A DNA stretch of 36,682 nt from Streptomyces sp. NBRC 110611 (GCF_001590865.1 NZ_BBUY01000004.1:364059-400740), one strand, 5' to 3'; shown: positions 1 through 8,464, counted from the first letter of the stretch. Translations and numbers: made by a program. The notes: generated by a model not told the origin, from the letters alone.

Positions 1-156
1 CGTAACGGCGAAACGGAGGTACGGCGCCGCAGACGACAACGTGGGAAGCAGGCCAAAGTGCAACGGAGGGTTACGTTGACTTGACCGTGAGTCATGTCAC
101 AAGATGGAGCGCGCCGTTGCCGACCGGCTGGTACGACGTGTCCTGTGGAGGTCTTG
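1..156 (+). promoter_or_regulatory. Upstream region of the S15 hydrolase gene, candidate promoter
   Basis: No gene is visible in these bases. A TTGACT hexamer at 76-81 (TTGACC overlaps it at 81-86) followed 18 nt later by CAAGAT at 100-105 is a possible promoter. A small inverted repeat, GTGA (87-90) and TCAC (97-100), lies inside the spacer and could be an operator. The promoter call rests on hexamer resemblance only. Confidence 0.3.
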
Positions 157-1965
157 GTGCCCCGTGCCGTGTCCCGCCCTGCGCTGCGCACATCCCTCGC
201 CCTGCTGGCCGGTACGGCTCTCGCCGCGCCCCTCGCCCTGACCGCTCCCGCGGTCGCGACCGCCGACCCGTACAGCGTCACGGCGCTGAAGGTCACCGTC
301 CGGGTCGGGCACCGCACCTGCACCATGGACGCCGATGTCTACCGCCCGGCCGGTGTCGACGCCAAGCGCCCGGCGCCCGCCGTGCTCACCACCAACGGGT
401 TCGGCGGCAGCAAGGCGGACGGTGCGACCGACACCATCGCCAAGGCCTTTGCCTCCCGCGGCTATGTGGCGCTGTCCTACTCGGGGCTCGGCTTCGGCAA
501 GACCGGCTGTCCGATCTCCCTGGACGACCCCAGGATCGACGGCCGGGCCACGAGCCGGCTGCTCGACCTGCTGGCCGGTACCCGTAAGGCCGACGACGGC
601 ACCAAGATCAACTACGTCGCCAAGGACGGCCGCGACGATCCACGGGTGGGCATGATCGGCGGCTCCTACGGCGGGGCGATCCAGCTCGCCGCCGCCTCCG
701 TCGATCACCGCGTCGACGCCCTGGTCCCGCTCATCACCTGGCACGACCTGTCCTACTCCCTCGACCCCAACAACGCCGGCCGTGCGGCGGACGCCGACGG
801 GTGGGTGCCCGGCGCGTACAAGTGGCAGTGGACCAGTGCCTTCTTTCTGCTGGGGGAGGGGCAGGGGCTGCTGCATCCGAACCTGGACCCGTCACGGGCC
901 GGTGAGGCGGGCTGTCTGCACTTCGTCGCGCGGGCCTGTGACACCAAGCGGCTGCTGGACTCCGGGCGGTACCCGCCGGCGCCGACCCGGGACATGCTCG
1001 ACTATGTGCGCAGCGTCTCCCCGGTCTCCTACCTCCGGTCGGTGGCCGCGCCGACGCTGCTCGTCCAGGGCCAGGCCGACAGCCTCTTCAACCTCAACGA
1101 GGCCACCGCCACCTACCGGGCCCTGACCGAACAGGGCACCCCGGCCAAGATGATCTGGCAGTCGTGGGGCCACAGCGGCGGGATGAAGCATCCGGCACCC
1201 GGTGAACTCAGCCTGGCCAACGGGAATCTGGAGGACAGCTACGTCGGACGGCGGATCCTTGCCTGGTTCGACCGCTATTTGCGCCACCGGAAGGGCGTCG
1301 ACACCGGCCCGGCCTTCGCGTACTACCGCGACTGGGTGAAGGACGGGCCCACGTACGGCACCGCCCCCGCCGTCCCGCCGGCCGGCCGACGGCTCTACCT
1401 CTCCGGTGACGGCGCGCTCGTCGAGGACCGCCGCGACGTGGTGCGCGGCACCCGCGAGTACCGCAACCTGCGGATTCCCACGAGCCATTCGGAGAGTTCG
1501 CTCTCCTCCATGCTCAACCTGCCGGACCGGCCGCCGCACGACCTCCCGGGTACCGCTTTGGCCTGGACGTCGGCGCCGGTGACCGGCCGGCCGGTGGACG
1601 TGGTGGGTGCGCCGGAGGTGACGCTCAAGGTGGACTCGCCGCGTACCGAGGAGGTGCAGAACTCGCCGGACGCGGCCGAGAAGCTGGTGCTCTTCGCCAA
1701 GCTCTACGACGTCGCGCCGGACGGCCGGGCGACGCTGGTGCAGCGGCTGGTGGCCCCGGCCCGGGTGCCCGATGTGACCCGCAGGTTCACCGTGGAACTG
1801 CCGGGCATCGTGCACCGCTACGAGCGGGGCCACCGGCTGCGTTTCGTCATCGCCGCGAGCGACGACGCCTATGCGGGCAATCGTGGGGTGAAGCCGGTGG
1901 CGGTCACCAGTGGCCCCGAGAACACCGGCGTCCTCGAACTGCCCGTCGTCCAAGGGGAGTCGTAG
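157..1965 (+). CDS. Secreted CocE/NonD or X-Pro dipeptidyl-peptidase (S15) family hydrolase
   Basis: A 602-residue alpha/beta hydrolase of the S15/CocE group, enzymes that cleave esters, amides or Xaa-Pro peptides; the substrate cannot be told from sequence. The GTG at 157 is chosen because GGAGG at 147-151 sits five bases before it; an in-frame ATG at 94 lacks such a site. The first ~35 residues form a signal peptide: Arg-rich start, long Ala/Leu core, then an Ala-rich cleavage region before ADPYSV, so the enzyme is probably exported. The catalytic triad is visible: Ser170 in GGSYGG, Asp308 in GQADSLF and His339 in SWGHSGG. Residues from about 420 onward form the beta-rich C-terminal PepX_C domain (APVTGRPVDVVGAPEVTL and following). 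It appears monocistronic; the next gene runs the other way. Confidence 0.87.
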   Translation: MPRAVSRPALRTSLALLAGTALAAPLALTAPAVATADPYSVTALKVTVRVGHRTCTMDADVYRPAGVDAKRPAPAVLTTNGFGGSKADGATDTIAKAFASRGYVALSYSGLGFGKTGCPISLDDPRIDGRATSRLLDLLAGTRKADDGTKINYVAKDGRDDPRVGMIGGSYGGAIQLAAASVDHRVDALVPLITWHDLSYSLDPNNAGRAADADGWVPGAYKWQWTSAFFLLGEGQGLLHPNLDPSRAGEAGCLHFVARACDTKRLLDSGRYPPAPTRDMLDYVRSVSPVSYLRSVAAPTLLVQGQADSLFNLNEATATYRALTEQGTPAKMIWQSWGHSGGMKHPAPGELSLANGNLEDSYVGRRILAWFDRYLRHRKGVDTGPAFAYYRDWVKDGPTYGTAPAVPPAGRRLYLSGDGALVEDRRDVVRGTREYRNLRIPTSHSESSLSSMLNLPDRPPHDLPGTALAWTSAPVTGRPVDVVGAPEVTLKVDSPRTEEVQNSPDAAEKLVLFAKLYDVAPDGRATLVQRLVAPARVPDVTRRFTVELPGIVHRYERGHRLRFVIAASDDAYAGNRGVKPVAVTSGPENTGVLELPVVQGES

Positions 1966-1996
1966 CGGCGGACCTGCGGATGTCCGGGGTGACGGC

Positions 1997-2191
1997 TCAG
2001 TCGTCCTCGACCGTGATGGCCTGCACCGGGCAGGCCCGGGCGGCCTCGCGCGCCAACGGGTCGCCCGCGCCGTCCTCGCGGCCGGGGATCAGGACGCTGA
2101 AGCCGTCGTCGTCCTGGGTGAACACCCCAGGTGCGGTCAGCGCGCACTGACCGGAGCCGATACAGAGATTTGTGTCGATGGTGATACGCAT
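1997..2191 (-). CDS. Small [3Fe-4S]-type ferredoxin
   Basis: A 64-residue acidic ferredoxin of the short actinobacterial type (Fer4_13-like), a one-electron carrier usually serving cytochrome P450s. Cys10, Cys16 and Cys54 (followed by Pro) are the only cysteines. Gly13, within the CIGSGQC motif, replaces the second cysteine of a [4Fe-4S] motif, which indicates a [3Fe-4S] cluster. An AAAGGGG tract about seven bases before the ATG serves as ribosome binding site. It lies 134 bp downstream of the TetR gene on the same strand and may be read through from it. No P450 or ferredoxin reductase lies in the window, so its partner is elsewhere. Family is clear; partner unknown. Confidence 0.88.
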   Translation of the reverse strand: MRITIDTNLCIGSGQCALTAPGVFTQDDDGFSVLIPGREDGAGDPLAREAARACPVQAITVEDD

Positions 2192-2325
2192 TCCGGGCCC
2201 CTTTCGCTCATCTGCCGTGACTGCTGCCGGGCCGGCGGCAGTTCGGTCGTTCCTTGCAGAGTGTCTCCCGGCGGGCGCGGAATCCGGGCAGTCGGCACGG
2301 CGAGTCGCGGATCCGGGGCCGGGCG

Positions 2326-2922
2326 TCAGGCCGGACGCAACAGGGCCTGGACGACCCGTTCCAGGTAGCGGTCCCGCGCGGCGCCGGCCGGCAGGCTCTG
2401 TGGTACGGCGTGCCCCAGCTGGGCATGGCCGAGGTAGGCGCTGTAGGCGAGCAGGGCGCGGTGCCGTGCCTCGTCCTCGGTGAAGCCCAGTTCGGTGAAG
2501 AGTGAGGCGATATAGCCGATGCGCCGTTCGGTGACCCGGGCCAGCGCGGCGGCCACCCGGGGTTGTGCGGCGGTGGCCAGCAGGGACATCTCCAGGGGGT
2601 CCTCGATGGACCGGGCCGTGCCGTTCCGCAGGAGCCGGCGCAGCCGCTCCGCGGGGGCGGGCTCGGCCGCCACTTCGGTGATCACGGCCTCGGTGCCGAG
2701 CTCCACCCAGCGCTCCAGGGCGGCTTCGATCAGCGCGTCCCGGTTGGTGAAGTGCCAGTAGAAGCTGCCCTTGGTGGCGCCCAGGCGGGCGGCCAGCGGC
2801 TCCACCGCCACTGCCGCGAGCCCGCCCTCACCGATGGCGGCCAGGGCGGCGTCCGCCCAGTCCCGCGCGGTGAGCCGCTGCCGGGTGCCGCTGCCGGGGT
2901 CCTTCGCTCGCTGTCGCGCCAT
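2326..2922 (-). CDS. TetR-family transcriptional regulator
   Basis: A 198-residue TetR-type repressor. The N-terminal helix-turn-helix covers about residues 20-65 and contains VEPLAARLGATKGSFYWHF, the classical TetR recognition region; the C-terminal half is a helical ligand-binding domain whose ligand cannot be predicted. The ATG at 2922 (MARQRAKD) is preferred; an in-frame ATG at 2928 and one at 2946 lie inside the operator-like repeats, and no ribosome site is obvious, so the transcript may be leaderless or nearly so. It is divergent from the SRPBCC-DUF2867 gene and the intergenic region carries two matching dyads, so it probably represses itself and that neighbour. The ferredoxin gene lies downstream on the same strand. 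Confidence 0.87.
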   Translation of the reverse strand: MARQRAKDPGSGTRQRLTARDWADAALAAIGEGGLAAVAVEPLAARLGATKGSFYWHFTNRDALIEAALERWVELGTEAVITEVAAEPAPAERLRRLLRNGTARSIEDPLEMSLLATAAQPRVAAALARVTERRIGYIASLFTELGFTEDEARHRALLAYSAYLGHAQLGHAVPQSLPAGAARDRYLERVVQALLRPA

Positions 2923-2925
2923 GTC

Positions 2926-2941
2926 CATACGGTACCGTACG
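2926..2941. promoter_or_regulatory. TetR operator candidate, copy 1
   Basis: CATACGGTACCGTACG contains a perfect 12-bp palindrome (TACGGTACCGTA, 2928-2939). It matches copy 2 at 13 of 16 positions, and the two centres are exactly 22 bp apart, two helical turns. It overlaps the possible upstream starts of the TetR gene. Binding by the adjacent TetR protein is inference. Confidence 0.65.
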
Positions 2942-2947
2942 GTCAAA

Positions 2948-2963
2948 CATACGCCACCGTATG
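2948..2963. promoter_or_regulatory. TetR operator candidate, copy 2
   Basis: CATACG-CCAC-CGTATG is an inverted repeat with six-base arms. It abuts the GGAGG ribosome binding site (2963-2967) of the divergent SRPBCC-DUF2867 gene, so occupancy would block that gene as well as the TetR gene. Confidence 0.65.
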
Positions 2964-2972
2964 GAGGTGCCC

Positions 2973-3875
2973 GTGCGTACCGTTCGTGACGTTCATGTCC
3001 GCACCGTTGCCGCTCCGGCCGAGGCCGTCGGCACGCTGATCGACCGGCTCGGCAGCGACCGCGATCCGCTCTTCCCGGTGCCCGTCTGGCCGCCGATGCG
3101 CTTCGACCGCCCGCTGGGCGTCGGCGCGGACGGCGGCCACGGCTTCGTCCGCTACCGCGTCGCCGTCCATGAACCGGGCCGCCGGATCCGCTTCGCCTTC
3201 ACCGGAATGGACGGCTGGCACGAGGTGACGGTGCGTCCGCTGGGCCCGGACCGCTGCCGGGTCGAACACCGGACGGAGGGCCGGCGCACGCTCCGGCAGC
3301 GGCTGTTGTGGCACCTCGTGATCCGTCCGATGCACTGCACGGTCGTCGAGGAGCTCTTCGACAACATCGAACGCGCCGCCGTCGGCCGGGTGCGGGCACC
3401 GGTCCGCCGCACCCCGCGCGTCCGGCTGCTCAACCGTCTGATCTGGGAGCGCCCGAGGCCCGTCGCCCTTCCGGCCGCCGCCGAACTGGCACACCGGGCG
3501 TTCCCCCGGACCGACTTCCAGGACGCCTGGCAGATGGAGCTGCGGCCCGGTCTGCCGACCGACCCGGAGGCGTGGGCGGGCATGTTCCGCCGCGCGTCCT
3601 TCCCGGTCGTCGGACGCACGGACCGCGAGATCCTGCTCGGCGAGGACGCCCGGCATCTGGACTTCCGCGCCTCGATCCTGGTCGCGGACGGCCGGGTCAC
3701 GCTCGGCACGGTCGTCCGGGTCCACCACAGGGGCGGCCGGCTCTACTTCGCCGTCGTCCGCCGTGTCCACCCCTTCATGGCCCGGCTGACGCTGCGCCGC
3801 ACCCACCGCCGGCTGGCACTCGCCGCGCCGAGCGCGGCGGAGCGCGTGGCACCCCGGCGGGCCGAGCGGGTCTGA
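2973..3875 (+). CDS. SRPBCC-like domain fused to DUF2867 domain
   Basis: A 300-residue protein, probably cytosolic. The GTG at 2973 is chosen because GGAGG (2963-2967) lies five bases upstream; the in-frame ATG at 2961 falls in the operator. Residues ~1-140 resemble the SRPBCC/START-like helix-grip fold, which holds hydrophobic ligands. Residues ~175-285 resemble DUF2867 (FQDAWQMEL, then VRVHHRGGRLYFAVVRRVHPF), a family of unknown function often seen near NAD(P)-binding proteins. The product therefore looks like a two-part small-molecule binding protein. The divergent TetR regulator and its operator pair suggest induction by a hydrophobic compound. Domain calls are by motif recognition; the function is not known. 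Confidence 0.7.
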   Translation: MRTVRDVHVRTVAAPAEAVGTLIDRLGSDRDPLFPVPVWPPMRFDRPLGVGADGGHGFVRYRVAVHEPGRRIRFAFTGMDGWHEVTVRPLGPDRCRVEHRTEGRRTLRQRLLWHLVIRPMHCTVVEELFDNIERAAVGRVRAPVRRTPRVRLLNRLIWERPRPVALPAAAELAHRAFPRTDFQDAWQMELRPGLPTDPEAWAGMFRRASFPVVGRTDREILLGEDARHLDFRASILVADGRVTLGTVVRVHHRGGRLYFAVVRRVHPFMARLTLRRTHRRLALAAPSAAERVAPRRAERV

Positions 3876-3920
3876 CCGCGGCGCGCACCGCTGTCGCTGG
3901 CGGGCCGCGGCGGCTCCTCG

Positions 3921-3926
3921 TACGAT
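3921..3926 (+). promoter_or_regulatory. -10 element for a leaderless transcript
   Basis: TACGAT ends six bases before the ATG at 3933, the spacing expected if transcription starts at the A of the start codon. No Shine-Dalgarno sequence precedes that ATG. No convincing -35 box is seen. Confidence 0.5.
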
Positions 3927-3932
3927 CCGTTG

Positions 3933-4904
3933 ATGACCACGAGCGACCGCTACCTGGCGCGAGGCCCACGGGTGGGCATCCGGCACTTCTCCGCCGCCGA
4001 CCGGGACGAGTTCATCGCCGCCGCGCGGGAGAGCACCGGACAGCACCACCCGTGGCTCTCCCCGCCGGTCACCGACGACGCGTACGACAGCTACCTGAGC
4101 AGGCTTCAGGAGCCGCAGCGTGCGGGCTTCCTGATCTGCGAGCTGGACGGCGGCCGGATCGCGGGGTTCGTCACCGTCAACAACATCGTGCACGGCGTGT
4201 TCCGCTGCGGTGCGATCGGCTACGGCGCCTTCGCGCGCGCGGCGGGCCGCGGGCTGATGAGCGAGGGCCTGCGGCTCGTCCTGCGCCACGCCTTCGAGAC
4301 GCTGGGCCTGCACCGCCTGGAGGCCAACATCCAGCCGGGCAACGCGCGCTCGCTCGCCCTGGTCGAGCGCGCCGGCTTCCGCCTGGAGGGGTTCTCCCCG
4401 GACTTCCTCTTCATCGACGGTGCCTGGCGCGACCACGAGCGCTGGGCGATCACCTGCGAGCTGTTCACCAGGAGGGACAGGACGGGGACGCCCGCCGGGA
4501 ACACGCCGGACAGGGCGCCGGCGGCGAACGTCGCCTTCCGCCGCACCGTCCCGGTCTTCCGGATCTTCGACGTGGCCAAGGCCCATGAGTTCTACGTCGA
4601 CTACCTCGGCTGCGCCATCGACTGGGAGCACCGTTTCGAGCCCGGTATGCCGCTCTACACCCAGGTCTCGCGCGGCGGCCTCGTCCTGCACCTGTCCGAG
4701 CACCACGGCGACGCCACCCCCGGCTCCACCGTCCACACCGAGCTGACCGGCGTCCGCGAACTCCACGCCGAACTGGCCGCCAAGGACTACCCGTACCTGC
4801 GCCCCGGCCTGGAACACGACGGCTTCGGGACCTGCCTCACGCTCACCGACCCCTTCGGCAACCAGCTGCGCTTCCACGAGCCGGACCCATCGGACAGGCC
4901 CTAG
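3933..4904 (+). CDS. GNAT acetyltransferase (RimJ/RimL type) fused to a glyoxalase/bleomycin-resistance-like domain
   Basis: A 323-residue two-domain protein. Residues ~10-180 form a RimJ/RimL-like GNAT N-acetyltransferase, with the acetyl-CoA region around GRGLMSEGLRLVLRHAF and the typical ANIQPGNARSLALVERAGF segment. After a linker rich in Thr, Pro and Ala (~183-200), residues ~205-318 form a VOC-superfamily domain (VPVFRIFDVAKAHEFYVDYLG through DPFGNQLRFHEP) like small bleomycin-binding or glyoxalase proteins. Such fusions suggest a detoxifying enzyme that both binds and acetylates a compound, or protein modification joined to a sensor domain; the substrate is unknown. The ATG at 3933 directly follows a -10-like TACGAT, so the message is probably leaderless. 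A TTG codon precedes the ATG in frame. Confidence 0.83.
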   Translation: MTTSDRYLARGPRVGIRHFSAADRDEFIAAARESTGQHHPWLSPPVTDDAYDSYLSRLQEPQRAGFLICELDGGRIAGFVTVNNIVHGVFRCGAIGYGAFARAAGRGLMSEGLRLVLRHAFETLGLHRLEANIQPGNARSLALVERAGFRLEGFSPDFLFIDGAWRDHERWAITCELFTRRDRTGTPAGNTPDRAPAANVAFRRTVPVFRIFDVAKAHEFYVDYLGCAIDWEHRFEPGMPLYTQVSRGGLVLHLSEHHGDATPGSTVHTELTGVRELHAELAAKDYPYLRPGLEHDGFGTCLTLTDPFGNQLRFHEPDPSDRP

Positions 4905-5046
4905 GTCCTGTCTCGGTGGCGGGCGGTGTGGCCGGACCGGCTCCGCTGTCGCAAGCAGCCCTGTTCAGACCGGCGATCACAAGGTTCCATGGTCAACAGG
5001 CGGCCACCGCAGCCGAGGTGGCCCGGTTCAGCATTGCGAGGCAGCC

Positions 5047-7161
5047 GTGGCCACGAGTGTGCGCCGTACCACCCTGACCCTTCCCGCCGCGCCCCTCGGC
5101 CCGGACAACCCGCTCCCCGCTCTCCGCGGCGGCCACGACCCGCACCGCATCGAGATCCCCCCGGACACCGTGCTGCCCGCCGATATGGCCCGTCAGATCG
5201 GGTACCGGCCACTGCGTTCGCCGCTGCCGGCCGCGATGCGCGACGGATACGGCCGGGTCCGCCGTAGTACCGCCCTCGACGCGCTGGTCATCGAGAACGA
5301 CCGGCTGTGCGCCACCGTCCTGCCCGGCCTCGGCGGCCGGGTGTACTCCCTCCACCACAAGCCCACCGGCCGTGAACTGCTCTACCGCAACCCGGTCCTG
5401 CAGCCCGCCGCCTTCGCGCTCAACGGCGCCTGGTTCTCCGGCGGAATCGAGTGGAACATCGGCGCCACCGGTCACACCGCCCTCTCCTGCGCCCCGTTGC
5501 ACGCCGCGCGGGTCCCCGCGCCGGACGGCGGGGAGATGCTGCGGCTGTGGGAGTGGGAGCGGCTGCGCGATCTGCCCTTCCAGGTGGATCTGTGGCTCCC
5601 GGAGGACTCCGACTTCCTCTACGTGGGCGTACGGATCCGCAATCCGCACCCGCACATCGTCCCGGTCTACTGGTGGTCGAACACCGCGGTTCCCGAGGCC
5701 GCGGGCAGCCGTGTCCTGGCCCCCGCCGACCAGGCCTGGCACTTCGGCTATCAGCGGACCCTGCGCCGGGTGCCCGTCCCGGAATCCGACGGCGGGGACC
5801 GGACGTATCCGCTTCGCAGTGAATTCCCGGCCGACTACTTCTACGACGTACCGGACGGCGCCCGCCGCTGGATCACCTCGCTCGACGAGGACGGCCGGGG
5901 CCTGGTGCAGACCTCCACCGACACGCTGCGCGGCCGCAAGCTCTTCCTGTGGGGAGCCGGCCGGGCCGGGCGGCGCTGGCAGCAGTGGCTCACCGAGCCG
6001 GGCACCGGCGGCTACGCCGAGATCCAGGCCGGGCTGGCCCGTACGCAGCTGGAACATGTGCCGCTCGACGGCGGCGGCGCGTTCAGCTGGCTGGAGGCGT
6101 ACGGGCCGCTGGCCGCCGACCCGGCGACGGTGCACGGAGCCGACTGGGCCGCGGCCCGCGGTGAGGTGGCCGCCCGTCTGTCGGAGGCGCTGCCGCGTGC
6201 GGAGGTCGACGCCGCGTACGCCGCCTGGCTGCCGTACGCCGACCGGGAGCCGAAGGAGTCCCTGGCCACCGGCTCCGGCTGGGGCGCGCTGGAAGCCGCC
6301 CGGTCCGGTGTCGCACTGCCCGGTACGCCGTTCGACGCGGCCACCCTCGGGCCGGAGCAGGAGCCCTGGCTGACGCTGCTGAAGACCGGAGACCTGCCGG
6401 ACCGCACCCCGGTCTCCGCGGCGGCGTCGACCGCGCCGGCCTGGCGCGATCTGCTGGAGGCCGCCCCGCCGGGCCCGGCCGCCGACTACCACCTCGGCCT
6501 CGCCCAGTGGCACGCCGGCGACCGCGCCCAGGCCGTCCGCAGCTGGGAGCGGGCGCTGGGGCCGGTGCCGGACACCGCGGGGCCGGGGGCACATCCCGGC
6601 CGGAAACCGGGGGAGGGACTTCCGGCGCGGGCCCCGGGGCGGGGCGCCGGTGCGCTGCCGCTGTACTGCCTGGCGGTCGCCGAATCCGAGGCGGGTGAGC
6701 CGGGGCGCGCCGCCGACCGGTACGCGGAGGCCTGTGCGGTGGCGGCGGCGGAAGCGGAGGCGGCCCCGGAGGACGGCCCGGACGGGCGGGCGTGGCGTGG
6801 GGTGCGGGTCGCCCTCGTCCGTGAGGCGGTGCCCGCGCTGCTCGCGGCCGGCCGGGCCGAGGAGGCCGCCGGGCTGCTGGCGGGGCTGCCGCGGCACGAA
6901 CGCGCCGACGGGCGCGTCCGGTTGCTCACCGCGCGGGTGCTGCTCGCCCGGGGGAGGCCGGTCGAGGCCCGGGAGATCTTCGACACCGGCTTCGAGCTCG
7001 CCGGCCTGCGGGAGGGCGACGAGACGCTCAGCGACACCTGGTACGCCATCGCCGAACGGCTGATCGCGGCCGGCGGACCGGTCACCGAGGACGTACGTAC
7101 CAGGGCCCGGGCCGAGCATCCCCTCCCGGAGCGCTACGAGTACCGGATGCGGCCGGTGTGA
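5047..7161 (+). CDS. DUF5107 domain protein with C-terminal TPR-like region
   Basis: A 704-residue protein, probably cytosolic since no signal peptide is seen. Residues ~55-360 match the DUF5107 type, a galactose-mutarotase-like beta-sandwich found with carbohydrate enzymes: LPGLGGRVYSLHHKPTGREL, then WFSGGIEWNIG and the WWSNTAVPE segment. Residues ~450-690 are Ala/Glu-rich helices in TPR-like pairs (DYHLGLAQWHAGDRAQAVR, then EPGRAADRYAEACAVA). A role in carbohydrate handling is inferred from the fold only. The GTG at 5047 has a GAGG about six bases upstream. The gene stands alone: 142 bp of unexplained sequence precede it and 175 bp follow. The opposite frame is also open over its full length but carries no recognisable domain. 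Confidence 0.75.
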   Translation: MATSVRRTTLTLPAAPLGPDNPLPALRGGHDPHRIEIPPDTVLPADMARQIGYRPLRSPLPAAMRDGYGRVRRSTALDALVIENDRLCATVLPGLGGRVYSLHHKPTGRELLYRNPVLQPAAFALNGAWFSGGIEWNIGATGHTALSCAPLHAARVPAPDGGEMLRLWEWERLRDLPFQVDLWLPEDSDFLYVGVRIRNPHPHIVPVYWWSNTAVPEAAGSRVLAPADQAWHFGYQRTLRRVPVPESDGGDRTYPLRSEFPADYFYDVPDGARRWITSLDEDGRGLVQTSTDTLRGRKLFLWGAGRAGRRWQQWLTEPGTGGYAEIQAGLARTQLEHVPLDGGGAFSWLEAYGPLAADPATVHGADWAAARGEVAARLSEALPRAEVDAAYAAWLPYADREPKESLATGSGWGALEAARSGVALPGTPFDAATLGPEQEPWLTLLKTGDLPDRTPVSAAASTAPAWRDLLEAAPPGPAADYHLGLAQWHAGDRAQAVRSWERALGPVPDTAGPGAHPGRKPGEGLPARAPGRGAGALPLYCLAVAESEAGEPGRAADRYAEACAVAAAEAEAAPEDGPDGRAWRGVRVALVREAVPALLAAGRAEEAAGLLAGLPRHERADGRVRLLTARVLLARGRPVEAREIFDTGFELAGLREGDETLSDTWYAIAERLIAAGGPVTEDVRTRARAEHPLPERYEYRMRPV

Positions 7162-7336
7162 GCTCCCCGGGGGCGCGGCAGGAGCGGCCGGGGTGACCGT
7201 TCCGGGTGCCGGGCGGGTGGCCGGGATCACAGGGTGGCCCACCGGGCGGGTGGAATGCCCCGGCCGCCGGCACGGTTGACGCCTGCGCGCATTCCATGCG
7301 TGTGCACATACCGTCCGGTACCTCAGAGGAGCACTC
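7162..7336 (+). promoter_or_regulatory. Promoter region of the old yellow enzyme gene with clustered dyads
   Basis: A TTGACG at 7276-7281 is a -35-like box. Three small symmetric elements follow: CGCAT-TCC-ATGCG (7288-7300), TGTGCACA (7301-7308) and TACCG-TC-CGGTA (7309-7320). The last ends just before the GAGGAG ribosome site (7325-7330). Such packing suggests a repressor site, possibly of a MarR/HxlR-type redox sensor, but no regulator gene is adjacent. No -10 box is convincing. Confidence 0.35.
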
Positions 7337-8464
7337 GTGACCACCACCGCGCCCTCCGCCTCCCGCGCGGCCGAGATCCTGTCCCGGCCCGTCACGCTGA
7401 ACGGCCTGACCGTCCCGAACCGCATCGCGATGGCACCGATGACGCGCATGTTCTCCCCGGGCGGCGTCCCCGGCGAGGACGTGGCGTCGTACTACTCCCG
7501 CCGTGCCGCCGCGGGTGTGGGCCTGATCGTCACCGAGGGGACCTACGTCGGCCACGAGTCGGCCGGGCAGAGCGACCGGGTGCCGCGGTTCCACGGTGGC
7601 GAGCAGCTGGCGGGCTGGGCGAAGGTCGCCGAGGCCGTGCACGCGGCGGGCGGCACGATCGTGCCGCAGCTGTGGCACGTCGGCATGGTCCGCGAGCAGG
7701 GTGAGCCGCCGTACGCGGACGCCCCCGCCGTCGGTCCCTCCGGGCTGCGGCTCGACGGCACCGAGGGCACCGGCAGGGCGATGACCCGGAGCGACCTGGA
7801 CGACGTGATCGGCGCCTTCGCCGCGGCCGCCGCGGACGCCGAGCGCATCGGCTTCGACGGCGTCGAACTGCACGGCGCCCACGGCTACCTCCTCGACCAG
7901 TTCCTGTGGGCGGGGACGAACCGCCGTACCGACGCCTACGGCGGCGACCCGGTGGCCCGTGCGAAGTTCGCGGCCGAGATCGTCGCCGCCGTCCGGGAGG
8001 CCGTCTCCGCGGAATTCCCGGTCATCTTCCGGTACTCGCAGTGGAAGCTGGACGCCTACGAGGCGAGGCTCGCCGGGACCCCGGAGGAGCTGGAGGCGAT
8101 CCTGGCCCCGCTCGCCGCGGCCGGCGTCGACGCCTTCCACGCCTCCACCCGCCGCTACTGGCTCCCGGAGTTCGACGGCTCGGACCTGAACCTGGCCGGC
8201 TGGACCAAGAAGCTCACCGGCAGGCCCACCCTCACCGTCGGCTCCGTCGGCCTCGACGGCGACTTCGTCCGCGCCTTCGCCGGCGAAGGCGCCGCCGTCG
8301 GCAGCATCGACAACCTCCTCGACCGCCTGGAGCGGGACGAGTTCGACCTCGTCGCCGTCGGCCGCGCGCTGCTCCAGGACCCGGAGTGGGCGGCGAAGGT
8401 CCTGGAGGGCCGGTTCACGGATCTGGCGCCGTACGACGTGGCGTCGCTGAAGACGCTGAGCTAG
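7337..8464 (+). CDS. Old yellow enzyme family NADH:flavin oxidoreductase
   Basis: A 375-residue FMN-dependent ene-reductase of the old yellow enzyme family, reducing activated C=C bonds (enones, quinones, nitro compounds) with NAD(P)H. It is a TIM barrel: the N-terminal strand PVTLNGLTVPNRIAMAPMTR is typical, the substrate-binding pair His179/His182 lies in HGAHGYLLDQFLW, and the phosphate-binding end is LVAVGRALLQDPEWAAKV. The GTG at 7337 follows GAGGAG at a spacing of six. A hairpin lies after the gene, and a quinone oxidoreductase gene follows on the same strand 131 bp later, so the two may share a role in electrophile or quinone stress. The exact substrate is unknown. Confidence 0.9.
   Translation: MTTTAPSASRAAEILSRPVTLNGLTVPNRIAMAPMTRMFSPGGVPGEDVASYYSRRAAAGVGLIVTEGTYVGHESAGQSDRVPRFHGGEQLAGWAKVAEAVHAAGGTIVPQLWHVGMVREQGEPPYADAPAVGPSGLRLDGTEGTGRAMTRSDLDDVIGAFAAAAADAERIGFDGVELHGAHGYLLDQFLWAGTNRRTDAYGGDPVARAKFAAEIVAAVREAVSAEFPVIFRYSQWKLDAYEARLAGTPEELEAILAPLAAAGVDAFHASTRRYWLPEFDGSDLNLAGWTKKLTGRPTLTVGSVGLDGDFVRAFAGEGAAVGSIDNLLDRLERDEFDLVAVGRALLQDPEWAAKVLEGRFTDLAPYDVASLKTLS

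Noticed and set aside
2943..4877. A 644-codon minus-strand frame opposite the fusion genes
   Set aside because: Shadow frame of two plus-strand genes with clear domains; no motif in the translation.
4905..5046. GTCCTGTCTCGG after the GNAT-glyoxalase gene as an insertion sequence end
   Set aside because: It resembles the end at 32281, but no inverted partner or transposase is present within reach.
4993..7449. An 818-codon minus-strand frame over the DUF5107 gene
   Set aside because: Low-complexity Pro/Arg/Gly translation and no ribosome site; the plus-strand gene has recognisable domains.
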